Source: Rugalucina vietnamica
Taxonomy: Eukaryota; Mollusca; Bivalvia; Lucinida; Lucinidae
Assembly (NCBI GenBank): GCA_964017185.1
Contig: OZ024874.1
Span: 15,309,957 to 15,373,956 of the forward strand
Direction of reading: 5' to 3'
Length of the DNA: 64,000 nt
Shown: positions 46,875 to 58,784 of the stretch, piece after piece
How the letters are laid out: every line of letters begins with the position of its first letter
Position numbering within the stretch: position 1 is the first letter of the stretch
Made by a program: the position numbers and the translations under genes
The notes under the pieces: generated by a model
What the model saw: only the letters and a program-made list of their open reading frames with translations
What the model was told of the DNA's origin: nothing
Databases searched by the model: none

Positions 46875-48805
46875 AACATGTATATTGCCCCGGGTGTGGG
46901 CATATGAGCCCTTAGGTCCATTTTTTTTTTCAGATATTTAATTAATATTTAGTCCTACTACCCATTTCCTGCAAGATTTTTACCTCAAATGACTTTTTAA
47001 AAGTTTTCCCCATTCGCATTGGTGACCTATGTTGACCTTGTCGTAAAATAGGTCAAGGTCACCACAGGGTCATGATTTATATATACATTATAGAACTTCA
47101 GTTATTGGTGCTTCATGCCAAGTTTCTTTGAAATTGGTCCACCAGATTCGGAGAAGAAGATTTTTGAAGGGTTTTTACCATATATGGGCACGGCAGCCAT
47201 CTTGGTCATGTGAACTAGATAATTTATATATACATTAATTCCTATGCATATATTAAGCATTAATATAACTATGCACATATTAAGCATAGATGCTTCACAT
47301 AAAATTTGGCTTTGATTCAACAAGCGGTTTCAGAGGAGAAGATGATTGAATATTATGGTAATATACATGTATATTGCCCCGGGGTGGGGGCAGATGAGCC
47401 CCTGGGGTCCAATTTTTTTCAGAATCATTAATATTCAGTCCTACTGCCCATTTCCTGCAAGACTTTCACTTTAAATGACATTTTTAAAGTTTTCCCCATT
47501 CAAATGCTGGCGACCTATGTTGACTTTGCCGTAAAATAGGTCAAGGTCATCACAGGGTCATGATTTATAAATACATTGTAGTGCTTGAGCCATCAATGCT
47601 TCATGCCAAGTTTCTTTGAAATCGATCTATCGGTTCCGGAGAAGAAGATTTTTGAAGGGTTTTTACCATATATGGGCATAGCGGCCATCTTGGTCATGTG
47701 ACCTGGATTATTTATATATACATTGATAACCCCTTCCTATAGATGCTTCACATAAAATTTGGCTTTGATTGGCCAAGCGGTTTCAGAGGAGATGATGTTT
47801 GAATATTATGGTAATATACATGTATATTGCCTCGGGGTGGGGGCAGACCAACCCCTGGGGTCCAATTTTTTTCAGATTCATTAATATTCAGTCCTACTGC
47901 CCATTTCCTGCAAGACTTTCACTTTAAATGACATTTTAAAAGTTTTCCCCATTCAAATGCTGGCGACCTATGTTGACTTTGCCGTAAAATAGGTCACGGT
48001 CATCACAGGGTCATGATTTATATACACATTGTAGTGCTTGAGCCGTCGATGCTTCATGCCAAGTTTCTTTGAAATCAATCTATCGGTTCCGGAGAAGAAG
48101 ATTTTTGAAGGGTTTTTACCATATATGGGCATTGCGGCCATCTTGGTCATGTGACCTGGATTATTTATATATACATTGATAACCCCTTCCTATTGATGCT
48201 TCACATAAAATTTGGCTTTGATTGGCCAAGCGGTTTCAGAGGAGATGATGTTTGAATATTATGGTAATATACATGTACATGTATATTGCCCCGGGGTGGG
48301 GGCAGACCAACCCCTGGGGTCCAATTTTTTTCAGATTCATTAATATTCAGTCCTACTGCCCATTTCCTGCAAGACTGTCACTTTAAATGACATTTTAAAA
48401 GTTTTCCCCATTCAAATGCTGGCGACCTATGTTGACTTTGCCGTAAAATAGGTCAAGGTCATCACAGGGTCATGATTTATATATACAATGTAGCGCTTGA
48501 GCCATCGTACTTCATGCCAAGTTTTGTTGAAATCGGTCCATCGGTTCTGGAGAAGAAGATTTTTGAAGGGTTTTTACCATATATGGGCATGGTGGCCATC
48601 TTGGTCATGTGACCTGGATTTCTTATATACACATTGGTTCCCCCTTCCTATAGATGCTTCATATACAATTTGGCTTTGATTGGCCAAGCGGTTTCAGAGA
48701 AGAAGATCTTTGAAAATGGTGGACGACGGACGGACGACGACGACGGACGCCGGGTGCCTGCCTATCCTATAAGCTCGCCTTCGGCTCAGGTGAGCTAAAA
48801 ATGTG

Positions 48806-48905
48806 CCATGGAAAAAGCTTGAAATTTCGGTTTTACGAAGAAGAGAAATTGCTCTATCCGTGAAGCGAAAACAAAGGCACTGAGCAGCTGTCCAGTTACA
48901 ATTTT
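48806..48905. mobile_element. palindromic MITE (P), central fragment
   Basis: AAAAGCTTGAAATTTCGG, then GTGAAGCGAAAACAAAGGCA and CAGCTGTCCAGTTAC. Joined directly to the end of T1 copy F. Confidence 0.65.
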
Positions 48906-49756
48906 TGTTTATTCACGATAAGCCTGCAGGATTTTCCTGTTACTTCTAATGTCCCTAAAATTTCCTCTGGAGAGAGACAAATAGAATTCATTGGTGGTGT
49001 TCAGTGGAGACAGGAAAATTCCAACCAGAGGGTCCAACATTCCATTGCGAAACAAGGCTTGCCAAGTTTCCCACTGGAATGGTGGGCCCTGAGGGTTTGA
49101 ATTTTCCTGTCTCCACCGAACAACGATTGATTCTTTTTCTCACATACTCTATTTACATTCCCTTTCTAAATACCCGTAATGTCACCTGGTACCATGCTTT
49201 ACCTCTGGTGACGTTGTCTATCTATCTATCTATCTCTGTATACTGCCATATGCCCTCGCCGACATTCTAGGCAGGGTAGCGCAGCGTCTGATAGTATCAG
49301 ACAGGAAAAAGAAGAGTTATAGTACACATTGTGTTTATTACATCGCCCGGAAATGGCATCAAATGTAAATAAGTCATTGTAAATGTAGGTTTGATTTGTT
49401 CTTTATTAAAAACGAGCGTGAATCAAGAATATTCGCTACAAATTCACTCCATTTTTGTCTAGTTTTGCTGAACGCCATTACTGAAAGCAGTCACTTCGGC
49501 TAGAAACAATTTAATTTAGTTGCATGCTTTTCTTTTCTTGTATAAGCAACTCTTAGCCAGTAGTGTAAGATAGATTTTAGGCACCACCAGTGATTACCGG
49601 AATCCTTCTATCTTTTTACTAGAGGTATGTAAGAAATAGATGTCTCTCATAATGTGGTACTTTTATTTCAAACATTTTATTCCCCAAAATGACCCCAGAC
49701 ACCCCTAAAATGACTATCAATTGGGCCCTAGTCCCCTGAAATTAAAATTCAAAGGA

Positions 49757-49815
49757 AAAAACTGTCTTGGGGTTTCTTACCAGGTCCAATGCAGACTGGG
49801 CTTTACAGTATTATG
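49757..49815. mobile_element. palindromic MITE (P), short left fragment
   Basis: AAAACTGTCTTGGGGTTTCT, then ACCAGGTCCAATGCAGACTG. Confidence 0.45.
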
Positions 49816-49966
49816 TCCCATTGCACCACTCGTTTATTTGAGATTATCTGCCGTGGTTAGAAGGTTGGGTTGGCAGATCATATGATGCATAGCGTCTATA
49901 AATAGCTCAGCTGTTCAATACAATGTATCATATAAGTACAATCTCTGACATACTGCGTCAGGGAGT

Positions 49967-50040
49967 CAACTCTTTGGCTCAGTGGTTAGAGTATTGGATT
50001 TCTACCCCGGCAGTTGGGGTTCGAATCAGGGACGTGGGAT
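49967..50040 (+). mobile_element. tRNA-like sequence (pseudogene or SINE head)
   Basis: TTGGCTCAGTGGTTAGAGTA (A-box-like) and GTTGGGGTTCGAATCAGGG (B-box-like) have the spacing of a tRNA. The acceptor arm does not pair cleanly and no typical SINE tail follows. Confidence 0.5.
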
Positions 50041-50917
50041 TTTTTCAAACTAAGCATCATTTCTTAGTTACGAATTTTCATATTCGAAAGAACAGTCATA
50101 GCAAATAGCGACTTTTAAACTAGACTAAATGAATCTGTGTGGTGTTATGTTTTTACTGCACAGATAAGTGCATCGGTACTTGGACTTGATTGCCTGCAAT
50201 ATTACATGAGCATGTTTTTCGTGAAATCTCAACTATTTCTGTATGTTGAACTTGCAATAATTGGTTTAATTGGTTTTATCATTCTTTAAGAACAGGATGT
50301 GTAGGTGTTTAGAAATGGAAGAGACAAAAATAAGTTTGCGACAAAATTTGATGGATTTCGATGCCTCATTACCGCAAGGTTTTGGGAGTGGAAGCCATTT
50401 TGTCTCTTCTGGAACCCTTTGGGACTTCAGTGGGAGATGAAATTTTATTTCCCCGGTATGTCATTTGCCTAAACTTATTAAAGTGTGTTTAATTGATAAT
50501 TATTGGCAAATTGAATGTGCTAACTTGTTTATAGTAAAATTCCACACAAAAAACACACAAAAAGCTCCAAACAGTGTCTTCTCCTGATGTTCTTACCACA
50601 AAATATTCTTGTAATGTGCCCATTCTTGTAAATATGCCCTAGTACAGTATTCAGACATTTAAAAGTAATAAAATAACCTGAATAGTTTGGCTGTCAACAT
50701 CGCAGACAAATTATTATTGTTGTTCATCATGACTGGCAGAGCCATTCTATAGTTTTTGTACTTTTATCTGAGAGTATTGCCCTAAACTGGGTACTTACCA
50801 ACTGGACTGATAAGTCTTATTACATATACAACTAATATTGGTTTTCTTATAACCCTTTGTATTGGTGATGTTTCTTATTGTTTATGACAGACAAAAAACC
50901 AGCTGTACAGTTTATTT

Positions 50918-50960
50918 TTGTTTGTTTGCATTGAGGTTTAACATCCCAGTCAACAATATT
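50918..50960 (-). mobile_element. truncated S2 SINE tail abutting the 62-bp array
   Basis: The stretch holds the S2 tail (CATCCCAGTCAACAATATT) and stops exactly where the first array unit begins. The same SINE family in the same orientation lies just beyond the other end of the array. Confidence 0.75.
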
Positions 50961-53900
50961 TCGAAGCTGGCCAGAGGGTGAGTAGAAGTGTACCTTACCT
51001 GTGAGGGTACAGACACCCAATGTCGAAGCTGGCCGGATGGTGAGTAGAAGTGTACCTTACCTGTGAGGGTACAGACACCCAATGTCGAAGCTGGCCGGAT
51101 GGTGAGTAAAAGTGTACCTTACCTGTGAGGGTACAGACACCCAATGTCAAAGCTGGCCCGAGGGTGAGTAGAAGTGTACCATACCTATGAGGGTACAGAC
51201 ACCCAATGTCGAAGCTGGCCGGAGGGTGAGTAGAAGTGTACCATACCTGTGAGGGAACAGACACCCAATGTCAAAGCTGGCCAGAGGGTGATAAGAAGTG
51301 TACCATACCTGTGAGGGTACAGACACCCAATGTCAAAGCTGGCCAGAGGGTGAGTAGAAGTGTATCATACCTGTAAGGGTACAGACACCCAATGTCAAAG
51401 CTGGCCAGATGGTAAGTAGAAGTGTACCATACCTGTGAGGGTACAGGCACCCAATGTCAAAGCTGGCCAGATGGTGAGTAGAAGTGTACCATACCTGTGA
51501 GGGTACAGACACCCAATGTCAAAGCTGGCCAGATGGTGAGTAGAAGTGTACCATACCTGTGAGGGTACAGACACCCAATGTCAAAGCTGGCCAGAGGGTG
51601 AGTAGAAGTGTACCATACCTGTGAGGGTACAGACACCAAATGTCAAAGCTGACCAGATGGTGAGTAGAAGTGTACCATACCTGTGAGGGTACAGACACGC
51701 AATGTCGAAGCTGGCCAGATGGTGAGTAGAAGTGTACCATATCTGTGAGGGTACAGACACACAATGTCAAAGCTGGCCAGATGGTGAGTAGAAGTGTACC
51801 ATACCTGTGAGGGTACAGACACCCAATGTCGAAGCTGGCCAGATGGTGAGTAGAAGTGTACCATACATGTGAGGGTACAGACACCCAATGTCAAAGCTGG
51901 CCAGAGGGTGAGCAGAAGTGTATCATACGTGTGAGGGTTCAGACACCCAATGTCGAAGCTGGCCGGATGGTGAGAAGTGTACCATACCTGTGAGGGTACA
52001 GACACCCAATGTCGAAGCTGGCCAGAGGGCGAGTAGACGTGTACCATACCTGTGAGGGTTCAGACACCCAATGTCGAAGCTGGCCGGATGGTGAGTAGAA
52101 GTGTACCATACCTGTGAGGGTACAGACACCTAATGTCAAAGCTGGCCAGAGGGTGAGTAGAAGTGTACCATACCCGTGAGGGTTCAGACACCCAATGTCG
52201 AAGCTAGCTGGATGGTGAGTAGAAGTGTACCATACTTGTGAGGGTACAGACACCCAATGTCGAAGCTGGCCAGAGGGTGAGTAGAAGTGTACCATACCTG
52301 TGAGGGTTCAGACACCCAATGTCGAAGCTGGCTGGATGGTGAGTAGAAGTGTACCATACCTGTGAGGGTACAGACACCCAATGTCAAAGCTGGCCAGAGG
52401 GTGAGTAGAAGTGTATCATACCTGTAAGGGTACAGACACCCAATGTCAAAGCTGGCCAGATGGTAAGTAGAAGTGTACCATACCTGTGAGGGTACAGACA
52501 CCCAATGTCAAAGCTGGCCAGATGGTGAGTAGAAGTGTACCATACCTGTGAGGGTACAGACACCCAATGTCAAAGCTGGCCAGATGGTGAGTAGAAGTGT
52601 ACCATACCTGTGAGGGTACAGACACCCAATGTCAAAGCTGGCCAGAGGGTGAGTAGAAGTGTACCATACCTGTGAGGGTACAGACACCCAATGTCAAAGC
52701 TGACCAGATGGTGAGTAGAAGTGTACCATACCTGTGAGGGTACAGACACCCAATGTCGAAGCTGGCCAGATGGTGAGTAGAAGTGTACCATATCTGTGAG
52801 GGTACAGACACACAATGTCAAAGCTGGCCAGATGGTGAGTAGAAGTGTACCATACCTGTGAGGGTACAGACACCCAATGTCGAAGCTGGCCAGAGGGTGA
52901 GTAGAAGTGTACCTTACCTGTGAGGGTACAGACACCCAATGTCGAAGCTGGCCGGATGGTGAGTAGAAGTGTACCTTACCTGTGAGGGTACAGACACCCA
53001 ATTTCGAAGCTGGCCGGATGGTGAGTAAAAGTGTACCTTACCTGTGAGGGTACAGACACCCAATGTCGAAGCTGGCCAGAGGGTGAGTAGAAGTGTACCA
53101 TACCTATGAGGGTACAGACACCCAATGTCGAAGCTGGCCGGAGGGTGAGTAGAAGTGTACCATACCTGTGAGGGAACAGACACCCAATGTCGAAGCTGGC
53201 CAGAGGGTGATTAGAAGTGTACCATACCTGTGAGGGTACAGACACCCAATGTCAAAGCTGGCCAGAGGGTGAGTAGAAGTGTATCATACCTGTAAGGGTA
53301 CAGACACCCAATGTCAAAGCTGGCCAGATGGTAAGTAGAAGTATACCATACCTGTGAGGGTACAGGCACCCAATGTCAAAGCTGGCCAGATGGTGAGTAG
53401 AAGTGTACCATACCTGTGAGGGTACAGACACCCAATGTCAAAGCTGGCCAGATGGTGAGTAGAAGTGTACCATACCTGTGAGGGTACAGACACCCAATGT
53501 CAAAGCTGGCCAGAGGGTGAGTAGAAGTGTACCATACCTGTGAGGGTACAGACACCAAATGTCAAAGCTGACCAGATGGTGAGTAGAAGTGTACCATACC
53601 TGTGAGGGTACAGACACGCAATGTCGAAGCTGGCCAGATGGTGAGTAGAAGTGTACCATATCTGTGAGGGTACAGACACACAATGTCAAAGCTGGCCAGA
53701 TGGTGAGTAGAAGTGTACCATACCTGTGAGGGTACAGACACCCAATGTCGAAGCTGGCCAGATGGTGAGTAGAAGTGTACCATACATGTGAGGGTACAGA
53801 CACCCAATGTCAAAGCTGGCCAGAGGGTGAGCAGAAGTGTATCATACGTGTGAGGGTTCAGACACCCAATGTCGAAGCTGGCCGGATGGTGAGAAGTGTA

Positions 53901-55630
53901 CCATACCTGTGAGGGTACAGACACCCAATGTCGAAGCTGGCCAGAGGGTGAGTAGACGTGTACCATATACCTGTGAGGGTTCAGACACCCAATGTCGAAG
54001 CTGGCCGGATGGTGAGTAGAAGTGTACCATACCTGTGAGGGTACAGACACCTAATGTCAAAGCTGGCCAGAGGGTGAGTAGAAGTGTACCATACCCGTGA
54101 GGGTTCAGACACCCAATGTCGAAGCTAGCCGGATGGTGAGTAGAAGTGTACCATACTTGTGAGGGTACAGACACCCAATGTCGAAGCTGGCCAGAGGGTG
54201 AGTAGAAGTGTACCATACCTGTGAGGGTTCAGACACCCAATGTCGAAGCTGGCTGGATGGTGAGTAGAAGTGTACCATACCTGTGAGGGTACAGACACCC
54301 AATGTCAAAGCTGGCCAGAGGGTGAGTAGAAGTGTATCATACCTGTAAGGGTACAGACACCCAATGTCAAAGCTGGCCAGATGGTAAGTAGAAGTGTACC
54401 ATACCTGTGAGGGTACAGACACCCAATGTCAAAGCTGGTCAGATGGTGAGTAGAAGTGTACCATACCTGTGAGGGTACAGACACCCAATGTCAAAGCTGG
54501 CCAGATGGTGAGTAGAAGTGTACCATACCTGTGAGGGTACAGACACCCAATGTCAAAGCTGGCCAGAGGGTGAGTAGAAGTGTACCATACCTGTGAGGGT
54601 ACAGACACCCAATGTCAAAGCTGACCAGATGGTGAGTAGAAGTGTACCATACCTGTGAGGGTACAGACACCCAATGTCGAAGCTGGCCAGATGGTGAGTA
54701 GAAGTGTACCATATCTGTGAGGGTACAGACACACAATGTCAAAGCTGGCCAGATGGTGAGTAGAAGTGTACCATACCTGTGAGGGTACAGACACCCAATG
54801 TCGAAGCTGGCCAGATGGTGAGTAGAAGTGTACCATACATGTGAGGGTACAGACACCCAATGTCAAAGCTGGCCAGAGGGTGAGTAGAAGTGTATCATAC
54901 GTATGAGGGTTCAGACACCCAATGTCGAAGCTGGCCAGATGGAGAGAAGTGTACCATACCTGTGAGGGTACAGACACCCAATGTCGAAGCTGGCCAGAGG
55001 GTGAGTAGACTTGTACCATACCTGTAAGGGTTCAGACACCCAATGTCGAAGCTGGCCGTATGGTGAGTAGAAGTGTACCATACCTGTGAGGGTACAGACA
55101 CCTAATGTCAAAGCTGGCCAGAGGGTGAGTAGAAGTGTACCATAACCGTGAGGGTTCAGACACCCAATGTCGAAGCTGGCCGGATGGTGAGTAGAAGTGT
55201 ACAATACCTGTCAGGGTACAGACACCCAATGTCGAAGCTGGCCAGAGGGTGAGTAGAAGTGTACCATACCTGTGAGGGTTCAGACACCCAATGTCGAAGC
55301 TGGCTTGATGGTGAATAGAAGTGTACCATACCTTTGAGGGTACAGACACCCAATGTCAAAGCTGGCCAGAGGGTGAGTAGAAGTGTACCATACCTGTGAG
55401 GGTACAGACACCCAATGTCAAAGCTGGCCAGAGAGTGAGTAGAATTGCACCATACCTGTGAGGGTACAGACACCCAATGTCAAAGCTGGCCAGAGGGTGA
55501 GTAGAAGTGTACCATACCTGTGAGGGTACAGACACCCAATGTCTGAGTTGGACGGAGGGTGAGTAGAAGTGTACCTTACCTGTGAGGGAACAGACACCCA
55601 ATGTCGAAGCTGGCCGGAGGGTGAGTAGAA
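50961..55630 (-). repeat. 62-bp minisatellite of TULP4 exon-end plus splice donor, about 75 units
   Basis: About 75 head-to-tail units of 62 bp. Read on the gene strand, each unit encodes the exon-1 terminal peptide YSPSGQLRHWVSVPSQ followed by a donor-like CAG|GTATGG, or CAG|GTAAGG in at least seven units (near 50993, 51055, 51117, 52913, 52975, 53037, 55575). The unit at 55580-55630 is the real exon end. Because 62 is not a multiple of three, successive units read in the three frames in turn, so long open frames recur without being genes. A few units have lost the donor (CAG to CAT, or GT to AT). Confidence 0.97.
51457..53376. repeat. higher-order repeat of about 1.92 kb (31 monomers) inside the 62-bp array
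   Basis: Segments with the same private variants recur at an offset of 1919-1921 bp: 51457-51639 with 53376-53558, 51519-51884 with 53438-53803, and 52184-52501 with 54105-54422. A third partial copy (54491-54856) lies 2972 bp from the first. This is a 31-monomer block duplicated within the array, showing recent large-scale unequal exchange. Confidence 0.85.
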
Positions 55631-55722
55631 ATGTATTTCATTCTGACACTGTAGGTTAGGCAGTCTGGTGAACCCTCCCACAGCAAGGTATTGACCACAG
55701 TTAGACCAGTCGAGTCGTAAAC
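55580..55722 (-). CDS. TULP4: TULP4-like gene, exon 1 in window (WD40 region)
   Basis: On the minus strand a TATTCCAG acceptor precedes 143 nt: two bases finishing a split codon, then 47 codons, ending CAG|GTAAGG. The peptide includes LDWSNCGQYLAVGGF and FYSPSGQLRHWVSVPSQ. From memory of vertebrate TULP4 it matches the WD40 strand pair around QWCTQGDLLAVAG and the following VKFYNVRGEHIF block. It ends in phase 0, as the exon at 37166 requires, and the joined product aligns without a gap. TULP4 is a WD40-SOCS-tubby protein thought to act as a substrate receptor of an Elongin B/C-Cullin 5 ubiquitin ligase. The oddity is that the last ~50 nt plus the donor are the first unit of the 62-bp tandem array that fills the next 4.6 kb. 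Upstream exons were not found in the window. Confidence 0.9.
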
Positions 55723-55744
55723 CTGGAATATAAAGAAAACTGTT

Positions 55745-55955
55745 TGGTTGTTTTGTGGCTTGGCATCCCAGTCAACAATTTTTCAGTCATGTTAAGATGA
55801 AGGCAACACTTCTGGGTATTAAACAACTCATTAAACAACTCATATTATGGGACATTTATGTGTCTTGCTAAAGAACACTTCCCCGTGCCAGTGATTTGGA
55901 ACCCAGGATCTTTTGATGCGCAGTCCAATGCTCTATCATTAGGTATCTCACTCCC
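55745..55955 (-). mobile_element. tRNA-derived SINE (family S2) just upstream of exon 1
   Basis: It shares with 28625-28845 and 21240-21435 the tail block CCCAGTCAACAATTTTTCAG, a middle block around GTGTCTTGC, and a tRNA-like head on the minus strand near the right end. It ends about 20 bp before the exon-1 acceptor, next to its polypyrimidine tract. Confidence 0.75.
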
Positions 55956-56033
55956 TTTTGGTTAGACACAGTCATTAGTTTATGAAAACTTTGATGAGTC
56001 CAGTCCTCTGTACAAGAGAATAGAATTTTCAAA

Positions 56034-56089
<56 letters not shown>

Positions 56090-56178
56090 AACGATAATGC
56101 TGATGCTAATAATGATGATTATAATGATGATGACAATGATGATGCTGAAGCTGATGCTGACAATGATGATGATGGTGG

Positions 56179-56243
<65 letters not shown>

Positions 56244-56415
56244 CTGATGCTAATAATGATGATTATAATGATGATGACAATGATGGTGCTGAAGCTGATG
56301 CTGACAATGATGATGATGGTGGTGATGGTGATAATGCTGATGCTAATAATGATGATGACGATGATTATGATGATAATTATGATGAAGGTGATGATAATGA
56401 TGATGAAGTCACAAT
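56034..56415. repeat. imperfect (GAT)n microsatellite with ~147-bp internal duplication
   Basis: Pure ATG runs alternate with an interrupted block (CGATAATGCTGATGCTAATA...) that appears twice, at 56086 and 56233, and partly again at 56327. Confidence 0.95.
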
Positions 56416-56899
56416 AAGAAAACCTGTCTTCAGTGCAACAGATCAAGTAAGGCTGTAAAGCCAATTAAGGCTTAGCCTTTCAGATTTAGAAAAAAAAATC
56501 TACAGGAATGAATTAAACTTTAAAGCAAAATCATGCTATGCTTTCATTCTTGTACTTGTGAATAGAATCCTGATCCTGCTGGCAAACCTGAGCTTCTTGA
56601 AGAGCCTTAAAAATTATTAAAAGGTATTCTGCTGACTTGAGCATCATTAATGACACCAAATATGACGGCAATAAAACAGGATTTTACCAGAAAATACTAC
56701 AACAAATCGTAGCAAAGCAGAACAAACGATCTATGCTCACAAGGACATCATTTTATCAGATCTGTCCGATCAGAGCAGTCATTGCAAGCTATGGAGATAA
56801 GAACCAAAGATACTGATCCAACTGAACAGAAGCACATGCTGATCTGAGTTTTAACATTGCTGCACCAAGAGGTAGTTTTCTAGCACTGGTCTCTTAAAT

Positions 56900-57110
56900 G
56901 AGTATTCGCATGGGAAAACCAATAATTTGGGTTTCCGACCAGGTCCAACAGAAACTGGCCTCTACAGTCACAGAAGTGAGCTAGAGGCTTGAAATAGAGG
57001 AATTATATTATCAGAGTAGCGAAAACAAAGGCGCTGATCAGCTGTGCAGTTACTACACAGCTGATCAGCATCTTTGGTTTCGCATATGCAGATTGTTGGT
57101 TTTCTGCTTC
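56900..57110. mobile_element. palindromic MITE (P), TGTGC arm type
   Basis: Left end GAGTATTCGCATGGGAAAAC; centre CAGCTGTGCAGTTACTACACAGCTG; right tip mutated. Confidence 0.82.
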
Positions 57111-57168
57111 AGTGGCAAAATTATTAAAATCTTATTAGACAGCTTTAAAATTTATGACTTTGAGATTT

Positions 57169-57402
57169 GAGCCGCCTAGTGGAAAAACCAACAATCTGCA
57201 TAGGCGAAAACAAAGACGCAGATCAGCTTCACGGTAACCGCGAAGCTGATCAGCGCCTTTGTTTTCGCTACACGGATAGTACAATCCCTCCTCTACTTAA
57301 CTACAAAATTTCAAGCTTCTAGCTCTTTTCTGTGCTTATACAGGCCGGTTTGTGTCGGAGCTGTTCGGAAACCACATTGTTGGTTTTCCTACGAGGCGGC
57401 TC
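57169..57402. mobile_element. palindromic MITE (P), inverted, complete, TSD ATTT
   Basis: ATTT lies at 57165-57168 and 57403-57406. The centre is CAGCTTCACGGTAACCGCGAAGCTG. Confidence 0.95.
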
Positions 57403-57406
57403 ATTT

Positions 57407-58390
57407 ATCTTCCAGACAGCTGAAGGACATTTTGCTTCTAAAAAACTGTCTTTAATGATCTAGCAAATGATACAATATATAACTTTTTCAGCACCATATT
57501 CAAGAAAATGACACTGTTTTTATATTATAGAAAAATATGCTTAAATTCTCTAAAGATTCAAATATTTGTAAATTTTCAATTAGGGATTATTTATGGACCA
57601 CAAAACAGTCATGTATTTTATTTGAGGATTTGCAACCCTGTCCATGATGTCATAGCTTAGCTTGTACAGTCTTTGGTTGAAAATAACGGACCATTTTCTT
57701 CTATCTGACTGAAAAAATACACTTAGGACAGCATCAGTGATTTTTTTACCTGCGCATCCTGCATCTTTTACTCATAATTTTGTCTCTGGGATGCAAAATT
57801 TTCATTCTGGTGGGTCCCAGGATGCAATGATTTTAGCAGGTTTGCAATGAAAAATAGTGTTTTGGACTCATAAAGTGGTATCTGGACCCATTGGTACTGA
57901 ATCTAGTGAGTCCCAAGGACCCATAGTCTCAAAATTGTAAATAAATCACTGCAGCATCATTCCAGTTCCCCTTTTATTACAAGTCTTGCCCTAGTTCTAG
58001 AGATGCCACAATAAAAGGTTGTAAGGCATTCATTTGATCATATTCAGCCCCTTGTCTCAAGAACACCAGTCCAGTTTTATTCTTATGTAAACTAGAAAGA
58101 AACAGATCAGCAACATATTCACACATTAAGTGTTGTTCTCTGTTTAGTTATTTTTTTTTTGGTTTCGAAGTAACTTCTGGTTCAAGACCTTACTGTGTCC
58201 CTGAGCATGATGGTAAGCTTGGTCAGAATTTCCTGAGACAGTTTTCCTCTAGATGTGACACAAATGGTCTATACTTAGTACATATCCAGCTGGGTGAAGA
58301 GGAAGAATAGCATCAATTTATTCTATTCATGAGCCAGACAGGTTAGATTATGGCTCTGTTGTAAAGACATCTTGTGAATTATAGCTTCCT
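57407..58390. other. nothing recognised
   Basis: AT-rich, presumed upstream intron of TULP4. Confidence 0.5.
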
Positions 58391-58394
58391 ATAG

Positions 58395-58632
58395 GAGCAG
58401 CGACACGAGAAAATCAGTCTCCTGGGTTTCCGAACAGGTCAGATACAAACCAAGCTGTACAGGCACAGAAGCAGGCTAGATGCTGCAAATTTAAGATTTA
58501 AAAAGAAGAGGAATTGTATTATCCCTGTAGCAAAAAACATAAGGTGCTGATCAGCTTCGCAGTACTGCGAAGCTGATCTGTGCCATAGTTTTTCACATAT
58601 GGAAAACGTTAAGTTTCCTCATGATGCAGCTC
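58395..58632. mobile_element. palindromic MITE (P), complete, TSD ATAG
   Basis: ATAG lies at 58391-58394 and 58633-58636. The centre is CAGCTTCGCAGTACTGCGAAGCTG. Confidence 0.9.
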
Positions 58633-58784
58633 ATAGATTATAGGGATGTATTGAACACTCTAGTGCTATATTAGGCAAGAAACTTTTACACTCATGACAA
58701 TGAATTTGCAGGAGGCTGAAATCATTATCTTTCATTTTTACAACCACAAATTTCACGGTTTAAGACTTGAAGCAAGCTTAGTAA

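Larger units (their letters stand above)
45838..48798. mobile_element. tandem-core element T1, 5'-truncated copy (F)
   Basis: It begins in mid-unit (GGTCATCACAGGGTCATG), continues for about five units and ends with a microsatellite (48718-48750) and CGGCTCAGGTGAGCTAA. A ~766-bp insertion splits it at 46109-46874. Confidence 0.82.
48906..50917. other. intron, little recognised
   Basis: Contains a MITE fragment (49757), a tRNA-like sequence (49967) and a short CTAT microsatellite (49217-49233). It also has GGAGACAGGAAAATTCCAAC (49010), whose reverse complement recurs partly at ~49095 (ATTTTCCTGTCTCCAC), a small inverted repeat of ~105 bp. Confidence 0.6.

Noticed and set aside
51000-55600. CRISPR-like regular repeats
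   Set aside because: Units are contiguous without unique spacers, and the genome is clearly eukaryotic.
51457-55601. Many overlapping minus-strand open frames of 60-160 codons
   Set aside because: They arise from the 62-bp period read in rotating frames and are not separate proteins; only 55580-55722 is a real exon.
55868-56464. 198-codon Ile-rich and 127-codon Met-rich frames
   Set aside because: Translation of a (GAT)n microsatellite.
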